Source of the DNA: Sporosarcina limicola
Lineage (GTDB): Bacteria; Bacillota; Bacilli; Bacillales_A; Planococcaceae
DNA length: 36,624 bases
Reading direction: 5' to 3'
NCBI RefSeq assembly: GCF_014873855.1
Contig: NZ_JADBEL010000017.1
Location: forward strand, 1-36,624
A model generated the notes under the pieces. The model did not search any database. It saw only the letters and a list, made by a program, of their open reading frames with translations, and was not told the origin of the DNA. The position numbers and the translations under genes are program-made. Shown in pieces: positions 1-8,271 of the stretch (positions are counted from its first letter, which is position 1; each line of letters begins with the position of its first letter).

Positions 1-94
1 AAGATTTTCATCTCATTCAACAACCTTTCCGTTTTAGTATTCCTATACCCGAAAAGTGTTAAGTTGAAGCATTCCCCAAATGAGCGTAAGAGCC
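1..94 (-). mobile_element. End of an ISL3-type insertion sequence (partial)
   Basis: The minus strand reads GGCTCTTACGCTCATTTGGG inward from position 94, and GGCTCTT is typical of ISL3-family terminal inverted repeats (family knowledge). It begins exactly where the ABC-transporter reading frame stops resembling an exporter and runs into a stop at 59-61. Further in, on the same strand, a GGAAAGG ribosome binding site (24-30) precedes a possible start ATG at 9-11, so a transposase gene may begin at the window edge. ISL3 elements make 8-bp target duplications; the candidate copy is AATCTTAC at 95-102. The other end lies outside the window, so the element is inferred and not proven. Confidence 0.45.
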
Positions 95-373
95 AATCTT
101 ACCTGCAAGCCCCCCAAACGTCATCGGGATAATATGTATATCAATGATTTGACCAATCATCAGCGGACCCAGTAGCGTTAAAGCCGAGCTAATGAAAACG
201 AGCGCAAGGACTGTAATAAGTAGGCCGCGTTGTTCATCGACAAGCTTCCAAATCCGATGGAGAACGGATTTCCAATCACTCGCACGTTCCTTCTTTTTCC
301 TACCCGGACCTTTAATATCCTCTTTATTTATAATCGGTTCGTAGCCGAATGGTTTACGAATTGTCTTTAGCAT
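59..373 (-). pseudogene. ABC exporter half (YfiC-like), cut after about 93 codons
   Basis: This is the N-terminal part of a type IV ABC exporter subunit. It has a basic N-terminus, an amphipathic stretch near residues 33-48 and a first membrane helix with the family pattern LLGPLMIGQIID (about residues 67-78). Full family members are about 600 residues with six helices and an ATPase domain; here the frame ends after 104 codons, the last 11 of which lie in the putative IS end at 59-94. The start ATG at 373 lies inside the end of the upstream partner gene (overlap 354-373), the usual coupled arrangement for heterodimeric exporters. No ATPase domain is left in view, so the subunit is presumably dead unless the remainder is expressed beyond the insertion. 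Confidence 0.7.
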
Positions 374-2096
374 CGGACGCCACCTCCTCTTCCGATTGAG
401 ATTCAGCTATTTTTCGATAAAGTGCGGATTGCCTCATTAAATCGGCATGCGATCCGTAGCCAACCACTTGTCCTTCATCGAGCAGCAGGATTTTATCCGC
501 CCCTTGAGCTGTCCGGATTTTCTGCGTTACAACGAGCATCGTCGCCTCTTCCCCATCAAGCGCATCCCATAATGCCATTTCCGTTTTCACGTCGAGTGCA
601 CTGGTACTATCATCGAGAATGAGGATTGACGGTTTCCGCACAAGCGCCCGCGCGATAGATAAACGCTGTTTCTGTCCACCTGATAAGTTGACACCTTTTT
701 GCCCGACACGTGTCCCATATTTTTGCGGGAACAAATCGATGGACTCATGAATCTGTGCTTTTTTCGCCGCCTCTTCCAATTCATCGACCTGCGCTTCGAT
801 ATCGCCCCATGATAGATTTTCCAAAATCGACCCTGTAAATAAAATCGATTGCTGCGGTACAAGCCCAATGGTGTCGCGTAAATCTTTCAACGGCCACTCC
901 TTCACCCCAATACCACTAACATAGATTTCCCCTTCGGTCGCTTCAAAAATGCGCGGAATGAGATTCAACAATGTAGATTTCCCTGAACCCGTTGCCCCCA
1001 TAATCGCAAGTTTTTCTCCAGCAGAAACATGGAACGACACCCTATCAAGGATTGGCTCCGGTTTACCCGGATAGTTGAATGACACGTTTTCAAAGCGTAA
1101 TTCGCCACCCAACTGTCTCAATCCCGTACTCTCCGAATTATGGATTTCCAGGTCTTCATTCGCAACGAGCACTTCCTCCATCCGCTCAGAAGATGCTTTC
1201 GCACGAGAGAACGCAACGATAATAAAAGCGAACATTGAGAATGCCCCTGTCATCCGCATCGCATAGTTGACGATGGCTACCAATTCCCCGACTTGTGCGC
1301 CGCCGTCACGTACTTCAATCGCGCCGAACCATAGCACAGCCATCAAACTGATGTTCATAACAAACAATAGAGCCGGTAAAATCAGCTCCATCATTCGCAT
1401 CGCCGTCACCGTATCTTTTCTCAATAAATCCGCCACTTTTGAAAAGCGACTCGCCTCATACGTCCCGCGTAAATACGCTTTGATTAACCGGACTGCCTGT
1501 AAATTTTCTTGCATAACCCGATTGACTCGATCAAGCCTTTCCTGAACCCGCGCAAAATAAACGACACCCTTTTTCGCCATAAAATAAAGAAAAAAGAATA
1601 AGAACGGAGCACCCATTACAAGATAGAGTGCTAACTTTGCGTTGACGACGAACGCCATGATTAAACTCCCAATTACAAGTAACGGCGCGCGCATCATAAT
1701 GCGAAGTCCCATGAACAGAACGTTCTGCACCATTGTCACGTCACTCGTCAACCGTGTGATTAAACCCGATGTAGGAAAACGTAAAAAGGTCGCCATGGAA
1801 AAAGCTTGTACTTGACGAAACAGCGCTTGCCGTAGATCGAACCCAAAACTTTGTGCCGCATGGGCAGCGAAATAAGAATTTATTATCCCGGAAAAGAAGG
1901 CGACGAATGAGAGTGCCATCATGACAATTCCCCATGTCCATATAACGTTTACATTTTCCGCTAGAATCCCATCGTCGATGATTTTCGCGATTAGAAGCGG
2001 TTGGATTAACTCTACGGATAACTCGAGTAGCATGAGAAATAAAGCAATTACGATTGGCCATTTATATGGTTTTGCATAAGAAAAAACTGTCTTCAT
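354..2096 (-). CDS. Heterodimeric ABC exporter subunit with degenerate ATP site (YfiB-like)
   Basis: 580-residue exporter half: six-helix membrane domain (about 1-320) followed by an ATPase domain. Walker A GATGSGKST lies near residue 364, signature LSGGQKQR near 470 and Walker B ILILDD near 490. The residue after the Walker B Asp, normally the catalytic Glu, is Asp (LDDSTSALD), and the H-loop His is Gln (VVTQKI, near 524). These two changes mark the degenerate-site subunit of heterodimeric exporters of the TM287/288 type (family knowledge), so the partner encoded immediately downstream must supply the working site; that partner is truncated here. The ATG at 2096 is preferred because MKTVFSYAKPY matches family N-termini. 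The frame is open upstream to 2249, but that extension looks non-coding. Likely substrate is drugs or lipids (inferred). Confidence 0.85.
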   Translation of the reverse strand: MKTVFSYAKPYKWPIVIALFLMLLELSVELIQPLLIAKIIDDGILAENVNVIWTWGIVMMALSFVAFFSGIINSYFAAHAAQSFGFDLRQALFRQVQAFSMATFLRFPTSGLITRLTSDVTMVQNVLFMGLRIMMRAPLLVIGSLIMAFVVNAKLALYLVMGAPFLFFFLYFMAKKGVVYFARVQERLDRVNRVMQENLQAVRLIKAYLRGTYEASRFSKVADLLRKDTVTAMRMMELILPALLFVMNISLMAVLWFGAIEVRDGGAQVGELVAIVNYAMRMTGAFSMFAFIIVAFSRAKASSERMEEVLVANEDLEIHNSESTGLRQLGGELRFENVSFNYPGKPEPILDRVSFHVSAGEKLAIMGATGSGKSTLLNLIPRIFEATEGEIYVSGIGVKEWPLKDLRDTIGLVPQQSILFTGSILENLSWGDIEAQVDELEEAAKKAQIHESIDLFPQKYGTRVGQKGVNLSGGQKQRLSIARALVRKPSILILDDSTSALDVKTEMALWDALDGEEATMLVVTQKIRTAQGADKILLLDEGQVVGYGSHADLMRQSALYRKIAESQSEEEVASDAKDNS

Positions 2097-2266
2097 CTTC
2101 CCAACCCCCAAAAACTCTTTCGTTTCACGAATCATTTTTCTATTTCTTCTATTATGCCATAGGTTCGAGGGTGTGCATAGCCAAGATAACTGATCTTTGG
2201 ATATTTTTGAATAAATAATAGCAAGGGTGCACTTGGGTACTAATCCCAATTCCTCTTCCTATTCAG

Positions 2267-2317
2267 TTGTAATTTTTGTCGAAATGACATATAGTACATT
2301 ACAACAGTAATGCACTA
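2267..2317 (+). promoter_or_regulatory. Promoter and palindromic operator of the GntR-ABC operon
   Basis: A sigma-A type promoter is visible: -35 TTGTAA (2267-2272), 17-bp spacer, -10 TATAGT (2290-2295). Overlapping the -10 is a near-perfect inverted repeat with arms TAGTACATTAC (2292-2302) and GTAATGCACTA (2307-2317) around AACA. Its position is right for autorepression by the GntR protein encoded 20 bp downstream, as in the B. subtilis YtrA system (inference from the family). Confidence 0.65.
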
Positions 2318-2337
2318 ACTACTAGGAGGTGACGTGA

Positions 2338-2721
2338 ATGTTCGACATGGATGCTTCAAAACTGATTTATATACAAATTGCAGACTGGATTGAAACTGAA
2401 ATCATCGATAGGACACTTAAACCAGATGAAAAAGTCCACTCACAATACCAGCTTGCAGAGCTTTTCAATATCAATCCTGCTACAGCGGGAAAGGGGCTGA
2501 CATTATTGCTTGAAGCCAAAATTCTATACAAACGACGCGGTCTTGGAACATTCGTCGCACCCGATGGCCGTGAAAAACTACTTGCTAAACGAAAAGAAGA
2601 GACTTTGCGAAAACTGATTACAAAACTGCTTGACGAGGCGCGATTGCTTGATGTCGATGATAACCAACTGCTATCCATGATTGAGGCGGAGCGTGATAGG
2701 AAGAAGGAGGGTCTACTATGA
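2338..2721 (+). CDS. GntR-family (YtrA-type) transcriptional repressor
   Basis: 127-residue winged-helix regulator. Residues 1-75 are a GntR DNA-binding domain (pattern IYIQIADWIETEI, then YQLAELFNINPATAGKGL as recognition region, then the wing RRGLGTFVA). The short C-terminal tail (76-127) is the small dimerisation segment of the YtrA subfamily, which typically sits in front of an ABC transporter and represses it. The start is fixed by AGGAGGTGACGTG just ahead of ATG 2338. The stop overlaps the ATPase start by 4 bp (ATGA), so the genes are translationally coupled. The palindrome at 2292-2317 is the probable binding site. The inducer is unknown; cell-envelope stress or antibiotics are common for this group. 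Confidence 0.9.
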   Translation: MFDMDASKLIYIQIADWIETEIIDRTLKPDEKVHSQYQLAELFNINPATAGKGLTLLLEAKILYKRRGLGTFVAPDGREKLLAKRKEETLRKLITKLLDEARLLDVDDNQLLSMIEAERDRKKEGLL

Positions 2722-3626
2722 CAGTCATTAAGTTCAACAACGTTACAAAATCATATCGAACTCACTCGGTGCTGGATCATATGGACTTCACCATAGAAGA
2801 AGGCGTTCTTACAGGTGTCATCGGCCGGAACGGTGTCGGCAAATCGACACTTATGAAAATTTCAGCCGGATATATCCAAGCAACTTCAGGGGAAGTCCAG
2901 GTTTTTTCGGAAAATCCTTTCAATAGTTTAAAAGTGTCTGCGAATTCAATCCTCGTGGATGATACGATGAGTTTTTCCGACAAACTATCGCTCTCTGATA
3001 TTTTGAAAGAAGCGAATCGTTTCTATTTAAATTGGGACGCGCAACTTGCACAGCGACTGTTTGATTACTTCAGTTTCCACCCGGACGTACGCCACAAGCA
3101 TTTATCTAAAGGGAAAAAGAGCACATTTAACGCCATCATCGGCATCGCTTCCCATTGTCCGTTGACAATTTTCGATGAACCGACAACCGGCATGGATACA
3201 GCCGTGCGGAAAGATTTTTATCGTGCATTATTGAAAGATTACATTGCCAATCCGCGGACAATTCTCTTATCTAGCCATCACCTTGAAGAAATCGAAGACT
3301 TGCTTGAGGATATTCTTTTAATCCACGATGGCAAAATTCGTTTTCACGGTCCAATTACAGATTTGCAGGAGATGCTCGTCAAATTAGTTGGTAAAAAAGT
3401 GAATGTCCTTGCACACACTTCAAAAAGAACTATTTTCGGAAGCCAAGTAAATGGTGCCTATAGCGAGGTTCTTGTAGAAAATAAATTCACAGCCGATGAA
3501 AAAATAAGATTAAGCGAAGAGGGCATCAAAATGATTCCTGTCTCCGCAAACGACGCATACGTTGCGTTAACAACAGGTGCGAAAGGAGGAATCGATGATG
3601 TATTTAACAGAACCGCGACTGACTGA
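2718..3626 (+). CDS. ABC transporter ATP-binding protein (YtrB-type)
   Basis: 302-residue soluble ATPase. Walker A GRNGVGKST is at residues 36-44, a signature-like LSKGKKS near 134, Walker B LTIFDEPTTGMD near 150-161 and the H-loop LSSHHLEEIEDL near 188. The signature departs from LSGGQ (LSKGKK), as in YtrB-like and some bacitracin-type ATPases. The C-terminal 90 residues are a small accessory domain. It overlaps the GntR gene by 4 bp, and its tail overlaps the start of the permease gene, so the ATPase, permease and third membrane protein probably form one complex. Confidence 0.9.
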   Translation: MTVIKFNNVTKSYRTHSVLDHMDFTIEEGVLTGVIGRNGVGKSTLMKISAGYIQATSGEVQVFSENPFNSLKVSANSILVDDTMSFSDKLSLSDILKEANRFYLNWDAQLAQRLFDYFSFHPDVRHKHLSKGKKSTFNAIIGIASHCPLTIFDEPTTGMDTAVRKDFYRALLKDYIANPRTILLSSHHLEEIEDLLEDILLIHDGKIRFHGPITDLQEMLVKLVGKKVNVLAHTSKRTIFGSQVNGAYSEVLVENKFTADEKIRLSEEGIKMIPVSANDAYVALTTGAKGGIDDVFNRTATD

Positions 3627-4338
3627 TATCGTAAAAAAACAATTCCTTTATAAATTAAATGCTTATACAGGCGTGTTTAGCTCTTTGCTCATTATGCAAC
3701 TGATTGGGCTATTCTTCGGGTTTAATACTGGTGGTGGGAGTAGCGGGAGTGAGTCACTGACGATTAATTGGCGTTCTCTCTCAGGTGATATGGCCGTTAT
3801 CTTTACACTTTTCTGGGCGTTCTCAACAGGTATCCTTATTACCACGCTCGCCTATCGCAACGATGCCTTCTCATTCGTGTCGACCCGATTAAGCCACCAT
3901 GTATCCAGTTTTCTGTTCTTGCTAGTCATGTCTTGCATAGCGGGTATTACAGCTCCGCTTGCAAGTTCAGTCATCAAACTCATCTCTTTATTTCAGCATA
4001 ATGCAGTCTTTATCGAGACATCTGGATTGTTCGCTTCTCCCGTTGATTTTTTCATCCGAATTGCGACTGCTGTTATTTACACCATTCTATTTGCAGGCTT
4101 TGGCTATGTAATCGGATCACTCATCCAGCTCAGCAAGCTTGTCATACCGTTTCTTGTGATTGGGCTCTTTATTTTACCTTTGTTCAATATAAGCGGCACA
4201 GGTTTCATTGAATATATGGTCATTTTTTTTGGCTTTGAAACATCCCTGTTGATTTTCCTTGTAAAAGTACTGATCACTGTTCTTGTACTTTTCGCGATTT
4301 CGGTTGCCATCACCAATAAAACGGAGGTGAGGAAATAA
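3595..4338 (+). CDS. ABC-2 type permease of the GntR-controlled transporter
   Basis: Integral membrane protein of about 247 residues with roughly six hydrophobic segments (first near residues 20-40, last near 220-240). No sharper family motif is visible; the call rests on topology and operon position directly after the ATPase. AAGGAGG at 3583-3589 precedes two consecutive ATGs (3595 and 3598); either gives a workable spacing. The frame continues upstream inside the ATPase gene without a ribosome binding site, so the longer form is unlikely. The start overlaps the ATPase 3' end (3595-3626), and the stop overlaps the next start (TAATG at 4336-4340). Confidence 0.75.
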   Translation: MMYLTEPRLTDIVKKQFLYKLNAYTGVFSSLLIMQLIGLFFGFNTGGGSSGSESLTINWRSLSGDMAVIFTLFWAFSTGILITTLAYRNDAFSFVSTRLSHHVSSFLFLLVMSCIAGITAPLASSVIKLISLFQHNAVFIETSGLFASPVDFFIRIATAVIYTILFAGFGYVIGSLIQLSKLVIPFLVIGLFILPLFNISGTGFIEYMVIFFGFETSLLIFLVKVLITVLVLFAISVAITNKTEVRK

Positions 4339-5027
4339 TGAATCTTAGCATTTTGATTCTTTTACCTTTTTTGATAGTTATACCAATCATCGTATATATC
4401 ATGCGGCCGAAAAAGCCTTCAAAATGGACGATGAATAAAAAATGGACGTACGTATTTTTCGCAACCTATACTGCCGTCCTATTACTAGCAGCGCTCACTG
4501 TCGAACTATTCGATAAGAAACTTGCAACAAAACCATTTAACCATTTTTCAACTGAAGATTTCAAGTTCATTGAAAGTGCACTTCACCTAGGTAACCTTAG
4601 TGCGATTGATCCTTCTCAAGTTATTGACAAGCGGACACACGATGTAGGTGATACACTCCATATTAAATCTTATGACAATAATCCACTCGTTTTCATCGAA
4701 CGAAAAAGCGAGAATGATGGATGGATTGAGGAAACGCTTTTTAAGCCGATTCTTATTATCAATGAAGCCGATTTTTCCGATCAAGTGAACTACACAAAAC
4801 CTGAATGGGAGGGAGATACGGTTACTTTTCCGGTACCGCCTTTTACAGAACTAACTTTTACTTCCTATCAAGATTCTCTTCTCTTGGGGCAGTTCACTCG
4901 ACAGCCTCCAAAAGAATTCGGATACCGTGAACGGCAATCAAGGCAAATCGTAATCTATCTACACGTCCCAAAAGATTTAATTATCAAGGCAAACGAAGAT
5001 TTCGATATCAACTACGTTAACAAATGA
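4338..5027 (+). CDS. Membrane-anchored protein of unknown function, ABC operon member
   Basis: 229-residue protein with two N-terminal membrane helices (about residues 3-22 and 37-57) and a C-terminal domain of about 165 residues that is probably extracytoplasmic. No catalytic motif is recognisable; the second half is rich in beta-strand patterns and charged residues. It is coupled to the permease by TAATG and is the last gene before a terminator hairpin. The context suggests an accessory subunit or sensor of the transporter, comparable to extra membrane proteins in Ytr-like operons (inference). Confidence 0.65.
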   Translation: MNLSILILLPFLIVIPIIVYIMRPKKPSKWTMNKKWTYVFFATYTAVLLLAALTVELFDKKLATKPFNHFSTEDFKFIESALHLGNLSAIDPSQVIDKRTHDVGDTLHIKSYDNNPLVFIERKSENDGWIEETLFKPILIINEADFSDQVNYTKPEWEGDTVTFPVPPFTELTFTSYQDSLLLGQFTRQPPKEFGYRERQSRQIVIYLHVPKDLIIKANEDFDINYVNK

Positions 5028-5032
5028 AAAAA

Positions 5033-5069
5033 GGGCTGGAACCCAAACAACGGGAACCGGTCCTTATTC
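5033..5069. terminator. Hairpin between convergent ABC operon and EamA gene
   Basis: GGGCTGGAACCC (5033-5044) pairs with GGGAACCGGTCC (5052-5063) with two wobble pairs and a 2-nt internal mismatch, followed by a T-rich run (TTATTCCTTTTT). It lies exactly between two convergent genes and may serve both. Confidence 0.55.
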
Positions 5070-5966
5070 CTTTTTAACTCTACTGCCGACAATCGATAAA
5101 CCAGTAACCCCGACGAGCATAATGATTGCTCCGCTTAATTGCCACATACCTAGCACTTGACCGAACCAAAGAACGGAAATGACCATTGCTGTAAGAGGTT
5201 CAAAACTTGACAGAATACTAGTTTCTACTGGAGATATGTATTTCATGCTACCAAGAAACAGTACAAACGCCACCGTCCCGATGAGTATGACAAGGAGAAA
5301 CATGACTGCGACTTCCCAGTCCAATAACGTACTTAATTCGCTCACGAATGTTGTCGCATTTATAACTAACAGTGCAATACCGCCAATCAACATTCCCCAA
5401 CCAACCGATAACAACACACCCCATTCTTGCATGAGCCGCACTGGATAAAGCGTATAAAATGCAAATGTAAAACCGACAAGAATCCCCCACAACACTGCCT
5501 CATTACTTAGTGCAAAATCTGACAACGAACCATTTGTTAGAAGTAGAAAAAGCCCAACAATTGTAATGAGCATTCCAAACACTTGAGCACTTGGGGGGCA
5601 CGCTCTTTGCTTCAACGACACAAAGATGATAATGTAAATGGGTGCAAGAAACTGAAAGAGCGTTGCGATGACTGCACTACTTGATTGAATAGAACCGAGA
5701 AAAGCGTATTGAACACCTAACATTCCAAGCAATCCGAAAATAATCATTTGACGTAACCAGACTTTTTGTCTCAGGGGAAGAGTAATTCTTTCACCTTTTA
5801 TTTTTAACACTACAAGTAGCGCCATACCTGCGAGGAGCAGACGGATGATTAGCATGAATGAAATAGACATCCCGCTAGTTTCAAGAAGCCATTCCATCAT
5901 AGGGCCCGTAGCACCCCAAAGTATTGCACCCGTAATAATCATGATGATTCCTTTCAATCTCTCCAT
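5064..5966 (-). CDS. EamA/DMT-family transporter
   Basis: 300-residue protein with ten predicted membrane helices in two repeated halves, the organisation of the drug/metabolite transporter superfamily (EamA domains near 5-140 and 155-295). Typical patterns are GAILWGATGPM near the N-terminus and SSFEPLTAMVISVLWFGQ in the second half. Members export metabolites such as amino acids; the substrate cannot be read from the sequence. GGGAGAG just upstream supports ATG 5966. It is a single gene, convergent with the ABC operon and divergent from the PAS/EAL gene. Confidence 0.88.
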   Translation of the reverse strand: MERLKGIIMIITGAILWGATGPMMEWLLETSGMSISFMLIIRLLLAGMALLVVLKIKGERITLPLRQKVWLRQMIIFGLLGMLGVQYAFLGSIQSSSAVIATLFQFLAPIYIIIFVSLKQRACPPSAQVFGMLITIVGLFLLLTNGSLSDFALSNEAVLWGILVGFTFAFYTLYPVRLMQEWGVLLSVGWGMLIGGIALLVINATTFVSELSTLLDWEVAVMFLLVILIGTVAFVLFLGSMKYISPVETSILSSFEPLTAMVISVLWFGQVLGMWQLSGAIIMLVGVTGLSIVGSRVKKE

Positions 5967-6022
5967 CTTTTCTCTCCCTCTGATTTCACTATTTATCTTA
6001 AACTTGCATTTTCTCTAATTAT

Positions 6023-6065
6023 TTGTTATTTTCATGATGTAAAATAACAAGAACTCCTATATAAT
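6023..6065 (+). promoter_or_regulatory. 28-bp inverted repeat and -10 box ahead of the PAS/EAL gene
   Basis: TTGTTATTTT (6023-6032) and AAAATAACAA (6041-6050) form a perfect 10-bp inverted repeat with an 8-nt spacer. A TATAAT box lies at 6060-6065; the matching -35 region (about 6037-6042) would fall inside the repeat. This is the layout of a repressor operator. The binding protein is unknown. The site lies between divergent genes, so it could control either. Confidence 0.5.
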
Positions 6066-6097
6066 AATAGACAGTATGTCCGAAAGGGGACAGTTAG

Positions 6098-7750
6098 ATG
6101 AACACGGAAATTGAACAGTCAATGCTGGGATTGCCCGGTATCATGAAAGGCCTTGAACAATTTTATATGGTGACTCGCGTAGATTCTGAGGGATCAATCA
6201 TCTATGTGAATAAGAATTTCTTAGAAACTAGTAGATGGACTCCCAAGCGCGTAATCGGAAAAAGTTTTTGGCAAATGTTTGCAGACACAGAAAAGAACCA
6301 GGAACAGGCATATTCAATTTGGAAATACGTTTCTAGTGGTAAAACGTGGTTCGGTACTGTCGAAAAAATAACACGTTCCGGTGAATCTTACTATGTTAAC
6401 ATGATTGCAATTCCATTCATGAAGACCGAAAACCAGCCCATTTCCGTCACATTTCTGGAACTTGACATCACTGCTGATGTACAACTACGGGACAAACTTC
6501 AACAGATTGCTTTCATAGACTTTGAAACTGGCCTCATGAGCCGACACAAATTGGAAGTTACTGTAAATGAAGCCATAGACGAAGGTAAGCATTTTTCCTT
6601 TGTCTACATAACAATTGATCATTATTACACATTAAAAGATTTGCAAACCTATGAATCTGAGAAAGAACTTATCAAATCATTTATAAATCGGCTAAAACGA
6701 TTTTTCCAAGACAATCCGATTGCCAGGGTTGGTGTGAATGAGTTTGTCGTCCTCTCACCATTCGGAGATTGGTATGTACAAGGATTCCATCAATTTCTAG
6801 AACAGCAGCCGATTTATATCGACAATACCGCACTACCGCTATCAGTCAGCGGTGGAATCGTACGTTATCCCGAAGACCAACAAACATTCAATCATCTCAT
6901 GAAAGTAGCCTTGGCCGCTACAAAAGATATTGTCGAAAATGGTGGAGGAAAAATAACTTCGTTATCACCCGAATCACATAAAGAACTAAATAGACGAGCC
7001 ATTATTGACCGAAAATTGCTTATCGCACTGAACCATCATAACTTACAAGTTGTCTATCAACCGTTATTCGATGTCGCATCCGGTGAAGTCAATATGTACG
7101 AAGCACTTGTTAGATGGGAGGATGACGAACTCGGTTTTATCACGCCCGATGAACTTATTCCGATTGCTGAAGAAAATGGTCTTATCCATGAAATTGGTAC
7201 ATTTGTACTTGAAGAAGCTGCAAAACTCGCTACAGACTGGGATAAAAAAGGACATCCAGTTAGCATTTCTGTTAACTCATCTGTGAGAGAGTTCAGCAAT
7301 TCACGTATGAGAGACAAAATTATAGAAATTCTTAGAGTTACAGGATGTCCCGCCAATCGACTTCAACTTGAAATCACTGAGAAATTTGCATTCCAGGCCG
7401 AGGAAGAACAATCTATCGTTCAACAGATGACAGAGCTGCAAGATGTGGGAATTGAATTCACACTTGACGACTTCGGAACAGGCTATGCTTCATTCCGTTA
7501 CATGCAGCATTTACCAATATCGAAAATTAAAATAGACAAGTTATTCATTCAATCATTGATGACACAATCGAAAACGCAACAACTAGTTGAAGGTATGATC
7601 CGTTTTGGCAAATCAATGGGATTGTACGTCGTCGCAGAAGGTGTCGAAACTGAAGGGCAATTCGAACTTTTAATTTCCATGGGAGTGGACGCCATCCAAG
7701 GTTATTACATTGGAATCCCCTTAACGGCAGAAAGCATTACCTTTGAATGA
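6098..7750 (+). CDS. PAS - degenerate GGDEF - EAL protein, probable c-di-GMP phosphodiesterase
   Basis: 550 residues. A PAS domain (about 15-130, IYVNKNFLETS and IGKSFWQMF patterns) is followed by a GGDEF-like domain (about 135-310). Its signature loop reads GVNEF instead of GGDEF, and the region lacks the usual metal site, so it should not make c-di-GMP. The EAL domain (about 315-550) keeps the known catalytic set: YEALVRW near 334, the SVN asparagine, LEITE, DDFGTGY near 458, KIDK, AEGVE and QGYY. The expected activity is hydrolysis of c-di-GMP, perhaps tuned by PAS ligand and GTP binding (known for similar proteins). No membrane segment, so cytosolic. AAAGGGG precedes the ATG. A strong terminator follows. 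Confidence 0.9.
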   Translation: MNTEIEQSMLGLPGIMKGLEQFYMVTRVDSEGSIIYVNKNFLETSRWTPKRVIGKSFWQMFADTEKNQEQAYSIWKYVSSGKTWFGTVEKITRSGESYYVNMIAIPFMKTENQPISVTFLELDITADVQLRDKLQQIAFIDFETGLMSRHKLEVTVNEAIDEGKHFSFVYITIDHYYTLKDLQTYESEKELIKSFINRLKRFFQDNPIARVGVNEFVVLSPFGDWYVQGFHQFLEQQPIYIDNTALPLSVSGGIVRYPEDQQTFNHLMKVALAATKDIVENGGGKITSLSPESHKELNRRAIIDRKLLIALNHHNLQVVYQPLFDVASGEVNMYEALVRWEDDELGFITPDELIPIAEENGLIHEIGTFVLEEAAKLATDWDKKGHPVSISVNSSVREFSNSRMRDKIIEILRVTGCPANRLQLEITEKFAFQAEEEQSIVQQMTELQDVGIEFTLDDFGTGYASFRYMQHLPISKIKIDKLFIQSLMTQSKTQQLVEGMIRFGKSMGLYVVAEGVETEGQFELLISMGVDAIQGYYIGIPLTAESITFE

Positions 7751-7761
7751 TTCATAACGAA

Positions 7762-7797
7762 ACGGAGTGCCTCGAACTTGGAGAGCACTCCGTTTTT
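7762..7797 (+). terminator. Rho-independent terminator after the PAS/EAL gene
   Basis: ACGGAGTGC (7762-7770) pairs with GCACTCCGT (7785-7793), with extra pairs inside, followed by five T residues. It abuts the stop of the convergent exporter gene. Confidence 0.8.
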
Positions 7798-8255
7798 CAA
7801 ATGGTCTTTTTTCCTCTTCTCCCAACGCCCGCACGGAAGATAAGTTGGATGATTACCTCCGCAAATACCAGCCCCATTGCAATTGCCCCCGAAACCATAA
7901 ATGCTTGAGAAGCATATGAAATCGATGTTAAATAATCATTTTCAACGATATGACGCATCGCATTGTATGCCATCCCACCAGGAACGAGCGGGATGATTCC
8001 TGCAACACTAAAAATAATCATAGGTGTGCGGAAACGTTTAGCAAAGATATGAGCAAAGAGAGCAACAGTAAAAGCGCCAAGAAAAGAGGCTTGAACTGCA
8101 TCCCCCGTCATCCCATTAAAAGCAAAATACACAAGCCACCCCATCATGCCAACAAAACCACAATAGAAAAGCATTTTTCTAGGAGCATTAAAGATTATAC
8201 CAAATCCAATCGACGCAAGAAAACTGAGAACCCCTTGTATGACCCATGCCAACAT
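7797..8255 (-). CDS. ThrE-type exporter, small subunit (DUF3815/YjjB-like)
   Basis: 152-residue hydrophobic protein with four or five membrane helices. The pattern IIPLVPGGMAYNAMRHIVENDY matches the small half of split threonine/serine exporters (YjjB-like). It lies 16 bp downstream of the large-half gene and is co-transcribed with it. AGAGGTAGGT precedes ATG 8255. In actinobacterial ThrE the two halves are fused. Together the pair likely exports small amino or carboxylic acids; the substrate is not determined. Confidence 0.85.
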   Translation of the reverse strand: MLAWVIQGVLSFLASIGFGIIFNAPRKMLFYCGFVGMMGWLVYFAFNGMTGDAVQASFLGAFTVALFAHIFAKRFRTPMIIFSVAGIIPLVPGGMAYNAMRHIVENDYLTSISYASQAFMVSGAIAMGLVFAEVIIQLIFRAGVGRRGKKTI

Positions 8256-8271
8256 ACCTACCTCTTTTCAT

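Noticed and set aside
2097..2249. 51-codon N-terminal extension of the YfiB-like subunit
   Set aside because: The extension has no family similarity and the normal N-terminus MKTVFSYAKPY begins at 2096.
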